Below are positions 16,007-23,651 of a stretch of DNA of 30,697 nucleotides, piece after piece; position 1 is the first letter of the stretch, and every line of letters starts with the position of its first letter. The translations under genes and the position numbers were made by a program. Below the pieces are notes generated by a model. It did not search any database and was not told where the DNA came from. It saw only the letters and a program-made list of their open reading frames with translations. This stretch comes from Marinosulfonomonas sp. (lineage in GTDB: Bacteria > Pseudomonadota > Alphaproteobacteria > Rhodobacterales > Rhodobacteraceae), in assembly GCA_026989405.1 (NCBI GenBank), contig JALSJL010000051.1, positions 1 to 30,697 of the forward strand, written 5' to 3'.

Positions 16007-16622
16007 CCTGGTCCGGAAAATGGCGTTCCGGTTCGAACGGCGATGGAATGAAAAAGCCCTCCGGGCCCGATCTGTCCCTGCCGGTGAGCTGCTTGATGAG
16101 CTTGCTGGCAAGAGCGTTGCAATCGTCGGCAATGCGCGGTCGCTTCAAGAGCGTAGCGAGGGCGCGCGCATCGATGGGGCCGATCTGGTCATTCGGATCA
16201 ATCGCGCGCCCATGCCATCAGCTGCTTCCCATGGCAGCCGCACCAACTGGCTGGCGCTTGCGACATCCCTTGACAAGGCAGAGGCCGACAGAATTGCCCC
16301 GGAACGCATTCTCTGGATGTCGCACAAACGCAAGCGCCTGCCCTATTGGGTGGCTACACGACCGGGTTTTTTCCTCTACCCTCTGGAGGCATTTGAAGCC
16401 CTGAAGACCACTCTGGGCGCGCCACCTACGACCGGGGCGATGATGATCGACATGGTCCTGAAATCCGATGCCAGCGAGATCAACCTTTTCGGGTTCGACT
16501 TTTTCAGTTCTCTGTCATTGACCGGAAGCCGGACGGCGGCACAGGTGCCGCATGACTTTGCGGCGGAAAAGGCGTGGGTCGAGACGCGCGCCGCAGGCGA
16601 TGTTCGGCTGACCATCAATTGA
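15999..16622 (+). CDS. Small GT29 (sialyltransferase-like) glycosyltransferase
   Basis: The 207-residue protein shows degenerate versions of the motifs that define animal-type sialyltransferases (GT29). A large motif lies at about 40-71 (SVAIVGNARSLQ...GADLVIRINRAP). A small motif lies at 143-166 (PTTGAMMIDMVLK...INLFGFDF). An HxxxxE motif is formed by His185 and Glu190 (HDFAAEKAW). These motifs bind CMP-sialic acid and provide the catalytic His in characterised members. No signal peptide or membrane anchor is evident, as expected for bacterial cytoplasmic enzymes. ATG 15999 overlaps the end of the GT4 gene by 8 nt and has GGACAGGG upstream. No CMP-sialate synthesis genes are in the window, so another nucleotide-activated acidic sugar is possible. 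Family assignment is by motif reading only. Confidence 0.75.
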   Translation: MTSLVRKMAFRFERRWNEKALRARSVPAGELLDELAGKSVAIVGNARSLQERSEGARIDGADLVIRINRAPMPSAASHGSRTNWLALATSLDKAEADRIAPERILWMSHKRKRLPYWVATRPGFFLYPLEAFEALKTTLGAPPTTGAMMIDMVLKSDASEINLFGFDFFSSLSLTGSRTAAQVPHDFAAEKAWVETRAAGDVRLTIN

Positions 16623-16644
16623 TGGCTCTCGTATTTGGCCTTTC

Positions 16645-16656
16645 CCCGCGCGCGGG
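16645..16656. other. Perfect 12-bp GC palindrome before asd
   Basis: CCCGCGCGCGGG lies 22 bp after the GT29 stop codon and 46 bp before asd. It could form a short hairpin ending the polysaccharide operon, but there is no T-run, so its role is uncertain. Confidence 0.3.
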
Positions 16657-16702
16657 ATTGCTCTAATCACCGGTCCGGTTGACTGACCCAAGGAGAGCCG
16701 AG

Positions 16703-17725
16703 ATGGGCTATAAAGTCGTTGTTGCCGGTGCCACGGGAAATGTGGGCCGGGAAATGCTGAACATTCTCGCCGAGCGCGAATTTCCGGTTGATGAAATCGC
16801 GGCGCTGGCGTCGCGGCGCTCGCTCGGGACCGAAGTCAGCTTTGGCGACAAGACCATTCTTGTCAAAGACCTCGACACCTTTGATTTCAAAGGCTGGGAT
16901 ATCGCGCTGTTTGCGGTCGGTTCCGATGCCACCCGGAAATACGCACCCCTTGCTGCCAAGGCCGGCTGCGTGGTCATCGATAATTCATCGCTCTATCGCT
17001 ATGACGCTGACGTTCCCTTGATCGTGCCCGAGGTGAACCCCGAGGCGATCCATGACTATGCCAGGAAAAACATCATCGCCAATCCGAACTGTTCGACGGC
17101 GCAGATGGTGGTTGCACTCAAGCCGCTGCATGATCGGGCGCGGATCAAGCGGGTCGTCGTGAGCACCTACCAGTCGGTTTCCGGCGCCGGCAAGGACGGG
17201 ATGGATGAACTGTGGGAACAGACGAAAGCCATCTACAACCCGGTCAAGGATGTGCCGCCAAAGGTGTTCACCAAGCAGATTGCCTTCAACGTGATACCGC
17301 ATATCGACCAGTTCATGGATAGTGGCGAAACCCGCGAAGAATGGAAGATGGTTGCCGAGACCAAGAAGATTATCGACACGTCGATCAAGGTCACGGCAAC
17401 CTGTGTTCGTGTCCCGGTGTTTGTTGGCCACTCGGAGGCGATCAACATAGAATTCGAGGAATTCCTTGATGATGAGGAAGCGCGTGAAATCTTGCGGACT
17501 TCACCGGGAATTCTGGTCGTCGACAAGCGCGAGGACGGCGGGTATGTCACCCCGGTCGAGAGTGTCGGAGAGTATGCGACTTTCATCAGTCGCATCCGGC
17601 AGGACAGCACGATCGATAACGGGCTGAACCTGTGGTGTGTATCCGACAACCTGCGCAAAGGGGCCGCATTGAACGCCGTCCAGATCGCGGAACTGTTGGG
17701 GCGCGAGGTTCTGAAAAAGGGCTAG
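16703..17725 (+). CDS. asd: Aspartate-semialdehyde dehydrogenase
   Basis: The enzyme reduces aspartyl phosphate to aspartate semialdehyde with NADPH, at the branch to lysine/diaminopimelate, threonine and methionine. The 340 residues show GATGNVG (9-15) for NADP binding, IDNSSLYRYDADVPLIVPEVN, the catalytic Cys130 in IIANPNCSTAQMVVAL, and the conserved TYQSVSGAGKDGMDEL and RVPVFVGHSEAINIEF blocks. ATG 16703 follows AGGAGAG and is preferred to an in-frame start eight codons upstream. It has its own upstream region of about 80 bp and ends only 2 bp from the convergent carbonic anhydrase gene, with no terminator between them. Confidence 0.97.
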   Translation: MGYKVVVAGATGNVGREMLNILAEREFPVDEIAALASRRSLGTEVSFGDKTILVKDLDTFDFKGWDIALFAVGSDATRKYAPLAAKAGCVVIDNSSLYRYDADVPLIVPEVNPEAIHDYARKNIIANPNCSTAQMVVALKPLHDRARIKRVVVSTYQSVSGAGKDGMDELWEQTKAIYNPVKDVPPKVFTKQIAFNVIPHIDQFMDSGETREEWKMVAETKKIIDTSIKVTATCVRVPVFVGHSEAINIEFEEFLDDEEAREILRTSPGILVVDKREDGGYVTPVESVGEYATFISRIRQDSTIDNGLNLWCVSDNLRKGAALNAVQIAELLGREVLKKG

Positions 17726-17727
17726 TG

Positions 17728-18378
17728 TCAGACAGGCATGAACCGTCGTGCTTCGGCGTCAAAATATTCCAGCCCACCTTCGGCGATATCGTGCCAGAGG
17801 CCGTGCAGGGTGAGTGTTTCAGCTTCGACGGAGTCCTTGACAAACGGGAAGCTGAGCAGATTTTCGAGCGACGTCAGAACGGCCTCTTTTTCCAGCGCCT
17901 GAAGCTGCTCCGCCACATCCGAAATGCTGGCCACGCGATCATACCCGGGGCGCAGAATATCCATCCAGCGCCCGATATAGCTGGTTTTTTCCTCAAGGTC
18001 GGGGGCGTCGCCCGAGCACATGTCACGGCACCCTTTCACGCCTCCGCAATTCGAGTGGCCCAACACGATGACATGCGCGACTTTCAGCGAAGTCACGGCA
18101 AACTCGACGGCCGCAGAGGTGCCGTGATGGTCGCCGTCGGGTGAATGTGGCGGCACGAGGTTGGCGATGTTTCGGTGAATGAAAAACTCACCCTGATCGG
18201 CTCCGAAGATGGAGGTTACATGAACCCGGCTGTCACAGCAGGAAATGACCATGGCGCGCGGATGCTGGCCACCTTCGGCCAGCCGCCGGTACCAGGCCTT
18301 GTTTTCGGAATAGCTGGTTGCTTTCCAGCCATGAAAGCGCTGGACGAGGTAGGAAGGAAGAGGGCGAATGGGCTGCAT
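17728..18378 (-). CDS. can: Beta-class carbonic anhydrase
   Basis: This cytoplasmic zinc enzyme interconverts CO2 and bicarbonate. The 216-residue protein carries the beta-class zinc ligands Cys47 (ISCCDSRV), His108 and Cys111 (LGHSNCGGV), with the Asp49/Arg51 dyad in the CxDSR motif. The N-terminus PSYLVQRFHGWKATSYSENK and the GEFFIHRNIANLVPP strand are typical. ATG 18378 has AGGTGAAAC upstream on the minus strand. It converges on asd and is divergent from the small conserved gene at 18518, sharing a 139-bp promoter region. Confidence 0.96.
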   Translation of the reverse strand: MQPIRPLPSYLVQRFHGWKATSYSENKAWYRRLAEGGQHPRAMVISCCDSRVHVTSIFGADQGEFFIHRNIANLVPPHSPDGDHHGTSAAVEFAVTSLKVAHVIVLGHSNCGGVKGCRDMCSGDAPDLEEKTSYIGRWMDILRPGYDRVASISDVAEQLQALEKEAVLTSLENLLSFPFVKDSVEAETLTLHGLWHDIAEGGLEYFDAEARRFMPV

Positions 18379-18517
18379 CGTTTCACCTGTTGTTTGCCCA
18401 CCCGGTGTAGTCTGGAATTTGGCGTAATTCGAGACATTTTCTTACCCCTCTAAACCAAATCTTGAGTCCCGGGTGCGAAACCGCTTGGCATGGGGTTACA
18501 TGATCGGGGTAAGTGAC

Positions 18518-18892
18518 ATGATTATTCAATTGAAACTGGCAGATCGGGCACATCTGGATACCGCCCGTCTTTCCGAGATCGTGGCGCGGCTGGGGCCGCG
18601 GGGCGCGGAAGACATGATTTCGCGCGCGATGGAGGATCTCGCGGTCCAGCTGGCCAAGGTTCACCGGGCTTTTGCGCGTGGCAATCTGCACGAGGTGGCG
18701 TTCGCGACCAAACAGGTTGAGGTGCTTGCGCACAGAATGGGCATGCCAGATGTCGCGCGGGTCGCGCGCGATGTCGTGGCCCTGTCCACCCGCGGCGACG
18801 CAACCGCAATCAGCGCGACGGTTGCGCGCCTCGGCCGGATAGGAGAGTCTTCGCTGATGGAAGTATGGGACGTTCAGGATTTGTCGGGCTGA
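18518..18892 (+). CDS. Small conserved protein of unknown function (124 aa)
   Basis: I do not recognise a named domain. The product begins MIIQLKLADRAHLDTARLSE and is predicted mostly alpha-helical. Its middle (LAVQLAKVHRAFARGNLHEV, AFATKQVEVLAHRMGMPDVA) resembles the four-helix layout of small Hpt-like or signalling adaptor proteins, but I cannot point to a phosphorylatable His motif. The C-terminus is LMEVWDVQDLSG. ATG 18518 follows GGGGTAAG; alternatives at 18500 and 18473 would add 6 or 15 residues. It lies between the divergent carbonic anhydrase gene and an aminopeptidase gene 65 bp downstream. The good codon usage and the absence of a competing frame make it likely real. Confidence 0.75.
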   Translation: MIIQLKLADRAHLDTARLSEIVARLGPRGAEDMISRAMEDLAVQLAKVHRAFARGNLHEVAFATKQVEVLAHRMGMPDVARVARDVVALSTRGDATAISATVARLGRIGESSLMEVWDVQDLSG

Positions 18893-18957
18893 GGGTTTTC
18901 GGCCCGGCCAAAGACCGCTAGGACTTGTTGCACAAAATCTCAGAAACGGGTTTGCAG

Positions 18958-20343
18958 ATGTCCTTGACGTTTTCCACGGAAACCGAAAATGCAACGCCGC
19001 TGCACGCGGTGGAAATGGTTGAGCTGAACGCATGGCTTGCGGGCATGTCGCCGCTGGCCCGGGACGCCGCCACGGCCACGGGGTTTTCTGCAGCCCAGGG
19101 CGAAATTCTGGTCGTGCCAAGCGGTGGCGGCGGCATTGAACTTGCCGCGATCGGCATGGGAGATGCGCAGACACGCAAGCGCAAGCGGTTCTTGCTTGGC
19201 GGTGCCCGGACCAAGCTTCCGCCTCGGGTCTTTGCCTTGCAAGGCGCCGCCCCCGGCCCGGATCTGGATGAAGCGGCGCTTGGCTGGTTGCTGGCCGGTT
19301 ACCGCTTTGACCGATATGTCAAACCATCAAGAAAACTGGCCGAACTGGTCGTGCCTGATGGCGTCGATGCGGCGCGGCTGGAGGCGATTGCAGCAGGCGA
19401 AGCGCTGAGCCGCGATCTGATCAATACCCCGGCGTCCGACATGGGCCCGGATGAGCTGGAAGCGGCCGCGCGCGCCTTGGCGAAACGGTATGGGGCCGAA
19501 ATTGATGTGACCCTTGGCGATGAGCTTTTGGCGAAGAATTTTCCGATGATCCACGCCGTTGGGCGGGCCTCGGTACGAACGCCCCGGCTGATCGACCTGC
19601 GCTGGGGGGCGGCTGGCCCGCGGCTGACGCTGGTGGGCAAGGGCGTGTGTTTTGACACCGGTGGGCTGAACATCAAACCCGGCGCGTCGATGGGGCTGAT
19701 GAAAAAGGACATGGGCGGTGCTGCCACGGTGCTGGGGCTTGCGCAGATGATCATGGATCTTGGTCTCGCGCTGCGGTTGCGGGTTCTGATCCCCGCAGTT
19801 GAAAACGCGATCTCCGGATCGGCTTTTCGCCCGCAGGATATCCTGGCGTCCCGCAAGGGCCTGACCGTCGAAATCAACAATACCGACGCAGAGGGGCGGC
19901 TGGTTCTGGCCGACGCTCTGGCGTTTGCGGACGAGGACAAGCCGGACATTCTGATTTCGATGGCGACATTGACCGGGGCTGCGCGGGTGGCCGTGGGCCC
20001 TGACCTCGCGCCAGTATACTCGACACGCAAGCAAGATATCCGAGCGTTGGAAACTGCCGCGGAAACAGTCCGCGATCCAGTTTGGGAGATGCCCTTTTGG
20101 GATCCGTATGACGAAATGCTAGAGCCGGGTATCGCCGATCTCGACAATGCACCCAAGGGCGGGTTTGCCGGGTCGATTACAGCAGCGCTCTTTCTTCGCC
20201 GCTTCGTGACGCAAACTCCGCGATACATGCATTTCGATATCTACGGCTGGCAACCCAAGGCAGAACCCGCTCGCCCCAAGGGCGGCGTCGGACAGGGTGC
20301 GCGTGCCATCCTTCAGGCGCTGCCGGATCTTCTGGACCTGTGA
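18958..20343 (+). CDS. M17 family leucyl aminopeptidase
   Basis: This cytosolic two-metal exopeptidase removes N-terminal residues from peptides. The 461 residues include the full M17 C-terminal catalytic domain: GKGVCFDTGGLNIKP (227-241), MKKDMGGAA (248-256), and the family signature NTDAEGRL (308-315) with metal-binding Asp and Glu and the catalytic Arg. The N-terminal domain is shorter and more variable, as in the PepB-like branch. ATG 18958 gives MSLTFSTETENATPLHA; an in-frame TTG 11 codons upstream is possible because the ribosome-binding site before 18958 is weak. The stop codon overlaps the GTG start of the NlpC/P60 gene (GTGA). The pair is thus translationally coupled and may act together in peptide recycling, which is inference. 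Confidence 0.94.
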   Translation: MSLTFSTETENATPLHAVEMVELNAWLAGMSPLARDAATATGFSAAQGEILVVPSGGGGIELAAIGMGDAQTRKRKRFLLGGARTKLPPRVFALQGAAPGPDLDEAALGWLLAGYRFDRYVKPSRKLAELVVPDGVDAARLEAIAAGEALSRDLINTPASDMGPDELEAAARALAKRYGAEIDVTLGDELLAKNFPMIHAVGRASVRTPRLIDLRWGAAGPRLTLVGKGVCFDTGGLNIKPGASMGLMKKDMGGAATVLGLAQMIMDLGLALRLRVLIPAVENAISGSAFRPQDILASRKGLTVEINNTDAEGRLVLADALAFADEDKPDILISMATLTGAARVAVGPDLAPVYSTRKQDIRALETAAETVRDPVWEMPFWDPYDEMLEPGIADLDNAPKGGFAGSITAALFLRRFVTQTPRYMHFDIYGWQPKAEPARPKGGVGQGARAILQALPDLLDL

Positions 20344-21170
20344 GGGACCCACGGCTGACAGCGGCCAACGGGCGGGTAGCGCATGTCTCGCTTGAAAATG
20401 CCGTGACCTCGGAACGGTTTGTCGAAGGGCGGCTGATGCGTGTGAACCGCGCGATTGCGGACCTGTGGCGCGATGCTCAATCCGGCCCGCGGCAACGCCA
20501 GTTGCTCTTCGGCGAGGGCTTTCTGGTTCTGGAAAACGTCGGGGAAAGAGCATTCGGCGTCTCGCAGAGAGACGGTTATGCAGGCTATGTCGCCCGAGAA
20601 ATGCTTGGCTCGTCTTTCGAGCCGACCCATTTCGTGAGCAACCTGTCGACGCATTGTTACCGGGTGCCGGACCTGAAGGCCGCCGATACGATGGAACTGT
20701 CATTCGGCAGCCGGGTGCGCGTTGTCGGGCAAACTGGTGGTTTCGTCGAACTTGCCGGCGGCGGCTTTCTGCCCGGCCAGCATGTGCGCCGCCTGGATGA
20801 TCCCCTTGATGATCCGGCCGGGGTGGCCGAGCAGTTTCTGGGTGTGCCGTATCTTTGGGGCGGTAACAGCAGCCGGGGGGTCGATTGTTCCGGGCTTGTG
20901 CAGGCCGCTCTGTTGTCTTGTGGAATCGTCTGCCCGGGCGATAGTGATCTTCAAGAGGCCGCGCTGGGCACCGAGTTGGGTGGCGGCAAATCACAGCGCC
21001 GGGGGGATCTGCTGTTCTGGAAAGGCCATGTTGCGATGGCGCTGGACCACGAAATGCTGATCCATGCCAATGCGCAGGACATGGCCGTGGCGCGTGAGCC
21101 GACAGAGCAGGCGGTGGCGCGGATCGTGGCGCAGGGGGGCGGGCCTGTTACGTCCCGGCGACGGCTTTAG
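20340..21170 (+). CDS. NlpC/P60 family peptidase with N-terminal SH3-like region
   Basis: NlpC/P60 enzymes cleave cell-wall peptides, usually between D-Glu and meso-diaminopimelate. The 276-residue protein has SH3-like segments (about 50-150) and a C-terminal papain-like domain with catalytic Cys183 (RGVDCSGLVQ), His230 (KGHVAMAL) and a third polar residue, His242 (LIHANAQ). No signal peptide is apparent, which suggests a cytoplasmic role in processing recycled muropeptides. Its GTG start overlaps the aminopeptidase stop codon by four bases, so the two are coupled. The 3' end converges on the DUF2794 gene 15 bp away. Confidence 0.92.
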   Translation: MRDPRLTAANGRVAHVSLENAVTSERFVEGRLMRVNRAIADLWRDAQSGPRQRQLLFGEGFLVLENVGERAFGVSQRDGYAGYVAREMLGSSFEPTHFVSNLSTHCYRVPDLKAADTMELSFGSRVRVVGQTGGFVELAGGGFLPGQHVRRLDDPLDDPAGVAEQFLGVPYLWGGNSSRGVDCSGLVQAALLSCGIVCPGDSDLQEAALGTELGGGKSQRRGDLLFWKGHVAMALDHEMLIHANAQDMAVAREPTEQAVARIVAQGGGPVTSRRRL

Positions 21171-21185
21171 AGCGACGGTTTTGGG

Positions 21186-21533
21186 TCAGTCGACCGCGCG
21201 GATCAGCTTGCGTTCAAGCACGCGCAGCACGCCTTTCAGCTCATGCCCGCGCTTGAGGATGCGTCCGTCCATTCCGATCACTGAATACTGGCCCTGTTTC
21301 AGGCGCAGCTTCGGGTGTTTTTCGATCCGGTAGATCGGATGCTCGGCAGTGCGGCGAAAGACCGAGAATATGGCCGCGTCCTTCAGGAAGGACATGCCAT
21401 AGTCGCGCCATTCGCCGGCGGCGACCATGCGCCCGTACAGCATCATGATCTGTGCGATTTCTACGCGGTCGAAGGCAACGCGTTCCGGGATGGTCGGTTT
21501 TTTCGGGAGCGGCGTGGGGTTTTGCACGTTCAT
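21186..21533 (-). CDS. DUF2794 family protein
   Basis: The 115-residue protein reads RVAFDRVEIAQIMMLYGRMV, then AAGEWRDYGMSFLKDAAIFS, with the later PIYRIEKHPKLRLKQGQYSV. I recognise this as the DUF2794 family, conserved in alphaproteobacteria and without assigned function. It has no membrane segment or signal peptide. The ATG at 21533 is chosen since it opens the conserved region; a long in-frame extension upstream overlaps imuB and has unlike composition. It lies 46 bp downstream of imuB on the same strand and could be co-transcribed, though a link to mutagenesis is not established. Confidence 0.88.
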   Translation of the reverse strand: MNVQNPTPLPKKPTIPERVAFDRVEIAQIMMLYGRMVAAGEWRDYGMSFLKDAAIFSVFRRTAEHPIYRIEKHPKLRLKQGQYSVIGMDGRILKRGHELKGVLRVLERKLIRAVD

Positions 21534-21579
21534 GCCCCGAGATTGGCGGCTTTGCCCTGCCAAATCAAGGGCATTGGCG

Positions 21580-23235
21580 TCAGGCAAACGCCCCGTGACA
21601 GAACCAGCCGGGCGAAAGCGCGCCGCCATGGGCATAAAACAGCCACAGCCGTTCGCCGCTGTCGGTGACCGTTTGCCAATAGTCGCGCAGCCCGGTGCGC
21701 CATTCGGGATCATCCAGCCACCACTCCGGGGCGATGCGTTCGGGGCCGCGGGCGCTGCGTGTGGCAAGGGTGCGGTTGCGCCAGCGAAAGCTGAGCGGCA
21801 GGGTTGGCACCTGCGGCGCGCTGACCGGCTCGGGGCGCCACAGCAACAGTGGGCGTGGGGCGGCCGGATGGGGCCAGTCTTGCGCCGGTTGCGACCATGC
21901 GGCGGCCAGCGTTTTCGCAGTTTTCTCGGGAATATGGCTTTCGGCCGGGTGCAGGCGGGTGATTGCTTCAAGCCCGATGCGGGCCCCGAGCCTGCCGATC
22001 AGATCGTCGATGGCGGTGTCGGCCGCCAGTTGCCGGGTGGCATGGGCCGCCGCGTCAAGGTGGCCCCGGTGCTGGTGACTGTGAACAGGCTCGCTCCGGT
22101 GGGCTTCGAGGCGCAGGGTATCGATGCCGAAACCGGCGTCGACCTCGTGCAGCTTCATGGCCAGAAGTGGGCGGATGCGTTCAGGATCGGCCGAGGGTCG
22201 GGCCAACCCGACCTCGATCGATTGCATGGTCTGGTCGGTGCGAAACAACTGCAGCCGCACCCGGCGTGCGCCACGCCCCTTGTCGCGCAGATGTCTGGCA
22301 AGTGCGGGCAGCAGCCGGTCAATGCCGGCAAGGATGTCGGCTTCCAGCCCGATCGGTTCGGGCAGGGTTAGACGCACGGCGAAACGGTGGGTCTGACGGG
22401 CGGGGGACACCGGTTCCGGTTCGGCGCCGAGCGCCTGATCAAGGCGGCGAACCAGATCCACGCCGAAGCGCCGCGCAAGAGCCGCGCGCGGTGTGCCGAT
22501 CAGATCGCCCACCCGGCGCAGGCCAAGCCGGGTCAGGGCGGTCACGGTTTCTTCCGGCAGGCGCAGGGCTGCAACCGGAAGGGGTGCGATGGCGGCGCGG
22601 GTCTTGCCCGGTGCGGAAATACGGCCGGCGGCCTCGGCCCCGGTGACCGGGCGTGGTGGTGTTCCGCCACGTTCCCAGTTGCGCCGCTTGACCGCGCGGG
22701 CACGGGTTGCACGTGCTTCCTGGTCAATGGCGTCGCCGCTGCGTGCCGCACTCGCGCTCTGGCCTGAAAACCGTGCCAGTGCCCACGCCGCTCCGACGGT
22801 ATCGGCAATGCCGGTGCAGACCGTCAGGCCCAGTGCAGCACAGTCGCTTTCCACGGTTGCCAGCAGTGTTGTTTCGCCATCGAAAAGATGTGCGCATCCG
22901 GTCAGGTCGATCATCAGAGACGCTGGCGGTGCATCTGAAACCCAGGGCGAATACTTTCCCGCCCACCGGCGCAGCCGGCTGAGAAAAGCGCGTTCCGCCT
23001 GTTCATTTGAAAGCCGCGTCACCAGGGTCGGGCACATCGCCTGCGCATCACGCAACGGCTGGCCCGCGTGCAGGCCCGCCGCTTCGGCTTCGGCCGACAG
23101 GCTGTCAAGTTGCTGCAGGTTGTTCTGGTCGCGCACCACGGCGAAGGGCATCAGGCACAGCCCCGGTTCAAGCCGCAGAATCCGTTCGGCCCCAAGACGG
23201 GGAAACCAGAGGGAAAGGATGCGGCGGTTGGGCAT
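21580..23235 (-). CDS. imuB: ImuB, Y-family polymerase-like protein of the SOS mutasome
   Basis: ImuB is a catalytically inactive Y-family polymerase relative that links the error-prone polymerase DnaE2 (ImuC) and ImuA to the sliding clamp during damage-induced mutagenesis. The 551-residue product begins MPNRRILSLWFPRLGAERIL and has the palm-like region VSDAPPASLMIDLTGCAHLF and GLTVCTGIADTVGAAWALAR. A helix-hairpin region (LRLPEETVTALTRLGLRRVG, DLIGTPRAALARRFG) and a long C-terminal region with the typical PLLLWRPEPV and DYWQTVTDSGERLWLFY follow. The acidic triad of active Y-family polymerases is not evident. ATG 23235 lies 13 bp below a perfect LexA box. Neither imuA nor dnaE2 is adjacent, unlike the common imuA-imuB-dnaE2 operon. 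The frame stays open upstream for 98 codons, but that part is probably untranslated. Confidence 0.92.
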   Translation of the reverse strand: MPNRRILSLWFPRLGAERILRLEPGLCLMPFAVVRDQNNLQQLDSLSAEAEAAGLHAGQPLRDAQAMCPTLVTRLSNEQAERAFLSRLRRWAGKYSPWVSDAPPASLMIDLTGCAHLFDGETTLLATVESDCAALGLTVCTGIADTVGAAWALARFSGQSASAARSGDAIDQEARATRARAVKRRNWERGGTPPRPVTGAEAAGRISAPGKTRAAIAPLPVAALRLPEETVTALTRLGLRRVGDLIGTPRAALARRFGVDLVRRLDQALGAEPEPVSPARQTHRFAVRLTLPEPIGLEADILAGIDRLLPALARHLRDKGRGARRVRLQLFRTDQTMQSIEVGLARPSADPERIRPLLAMKLHEVDAGFGIDTLRLEAHRSEPVHSHQHRGHLDAAAHATRQLAADTAIDDLIGRLGARIGLEAITRLHPAESHIPEKTAKTLAAAWSQPAQDWPHPAAPRPLLLWRPEPVSAPQVPTLPLSFRWRNRTLATRSARGPERIAPEWWLDDPEWRTGLRDYWQTVTDSGERLWLFYAHGGALSPGWFCHGAFA

Positions 23236-23248
23236 GGGGGTAACAGAT

Positions 23249-23263
23249 GTTCCTGATTTGTTC
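23249..23263 (-). promoter_or_regulatory. LexA (SOS) box of imuB
   Basis: The plus-strand sequence is GTTC-CTGATTT-GTTC, an exact match to the alphaproteobacterial LexA consensus of two GTTC direct repeats spaced by seven bases. It lies 14-28 bp upstream of the imuB start codon, where bound LexA would block transcription. This predicts induction of imuB by DNA damage. Confidence 0.88.
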
Positions 23264-23610
23264 CAGATTATTCCCGCGCGGCGCCCGAGTCGAGTCTGTT
23301 CCCCCAGCCCGACCCAAACATCGGCGCTACAGGATTTGCTGGGGGGTTCGGGCGGCGGTGTTGCCGGTGCCAAGGACGGCACAAGGAAAAAGGCGGTGCA
23401 AATGGAAAGGATCACATGCTTCAAATTCAGGATTTGGCCATTCAGGGTGGATTTGGGCAAGACAATCCTGAATTGCACATTGAATCCGCGTGCAATTTCG
23501 CCCAACTTGCCGCAACGAACCGCCGGCAACCAAGGAGCAACCCCTCAAGAACATGCGCGGCCATTGGAGACGATCCGGTGAGCGCCCTCGCATTGAGCTT
23601 CGACAAGCAA

Positions 23611-23623
23611 GACAGTAACTGTC
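23611..23623. promoter_or_regulatory. 13-bp palindrome upstream of the clpP-like gene
   Basis: GACAGT-A-ACTGTC is a perfect dyad with a single central base, ending 28 bp before the ATG of the clpP-like gene. Its position suits an operator, or the loopless stem of a leader mRNA. No known regulator is assigned. Confidence 0.4.
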
Positions 23624-23651
23624 GTGGCAAATTGGGAAAAGGACAGAGAAC

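Larger units (their letters stand above)
23236..23651. other. 416-bp divergent region between imuB and the clpP-like gene
   Basis: No gene can be firmly placed here. On the minus strand the imuB frame continues open upstream; from a GTG near 23414 it would encode a hydrophobic start (VILSICTAFFLVPSLAPA) followed by a Cys-containing stretch. That is either a small secreted or lipoprotein-like peptide fused in frame to ImuB or, more likely, chance. On the plus strand an open frame from 23416 to 23655 has no family resemblance. The region also contains the LexA box and the GACAGT palindrome listed separately. Confidence 0.45.

Noticed and set aside
14063..16132. Very long minus-strand open frame (over 680 codons) opposite ugd and the GT4 gene
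   Set aside because: It is the antisense shadow of three well-supported plus-strand genes; its translation is Arg/His-rich with no recognisable domain.
22493..23581. Plus-strand open frame opposite imuB
   Set aside because: The translation is low-complexity Arg/Ala/Ser-rich and opposite a well-supported gene.
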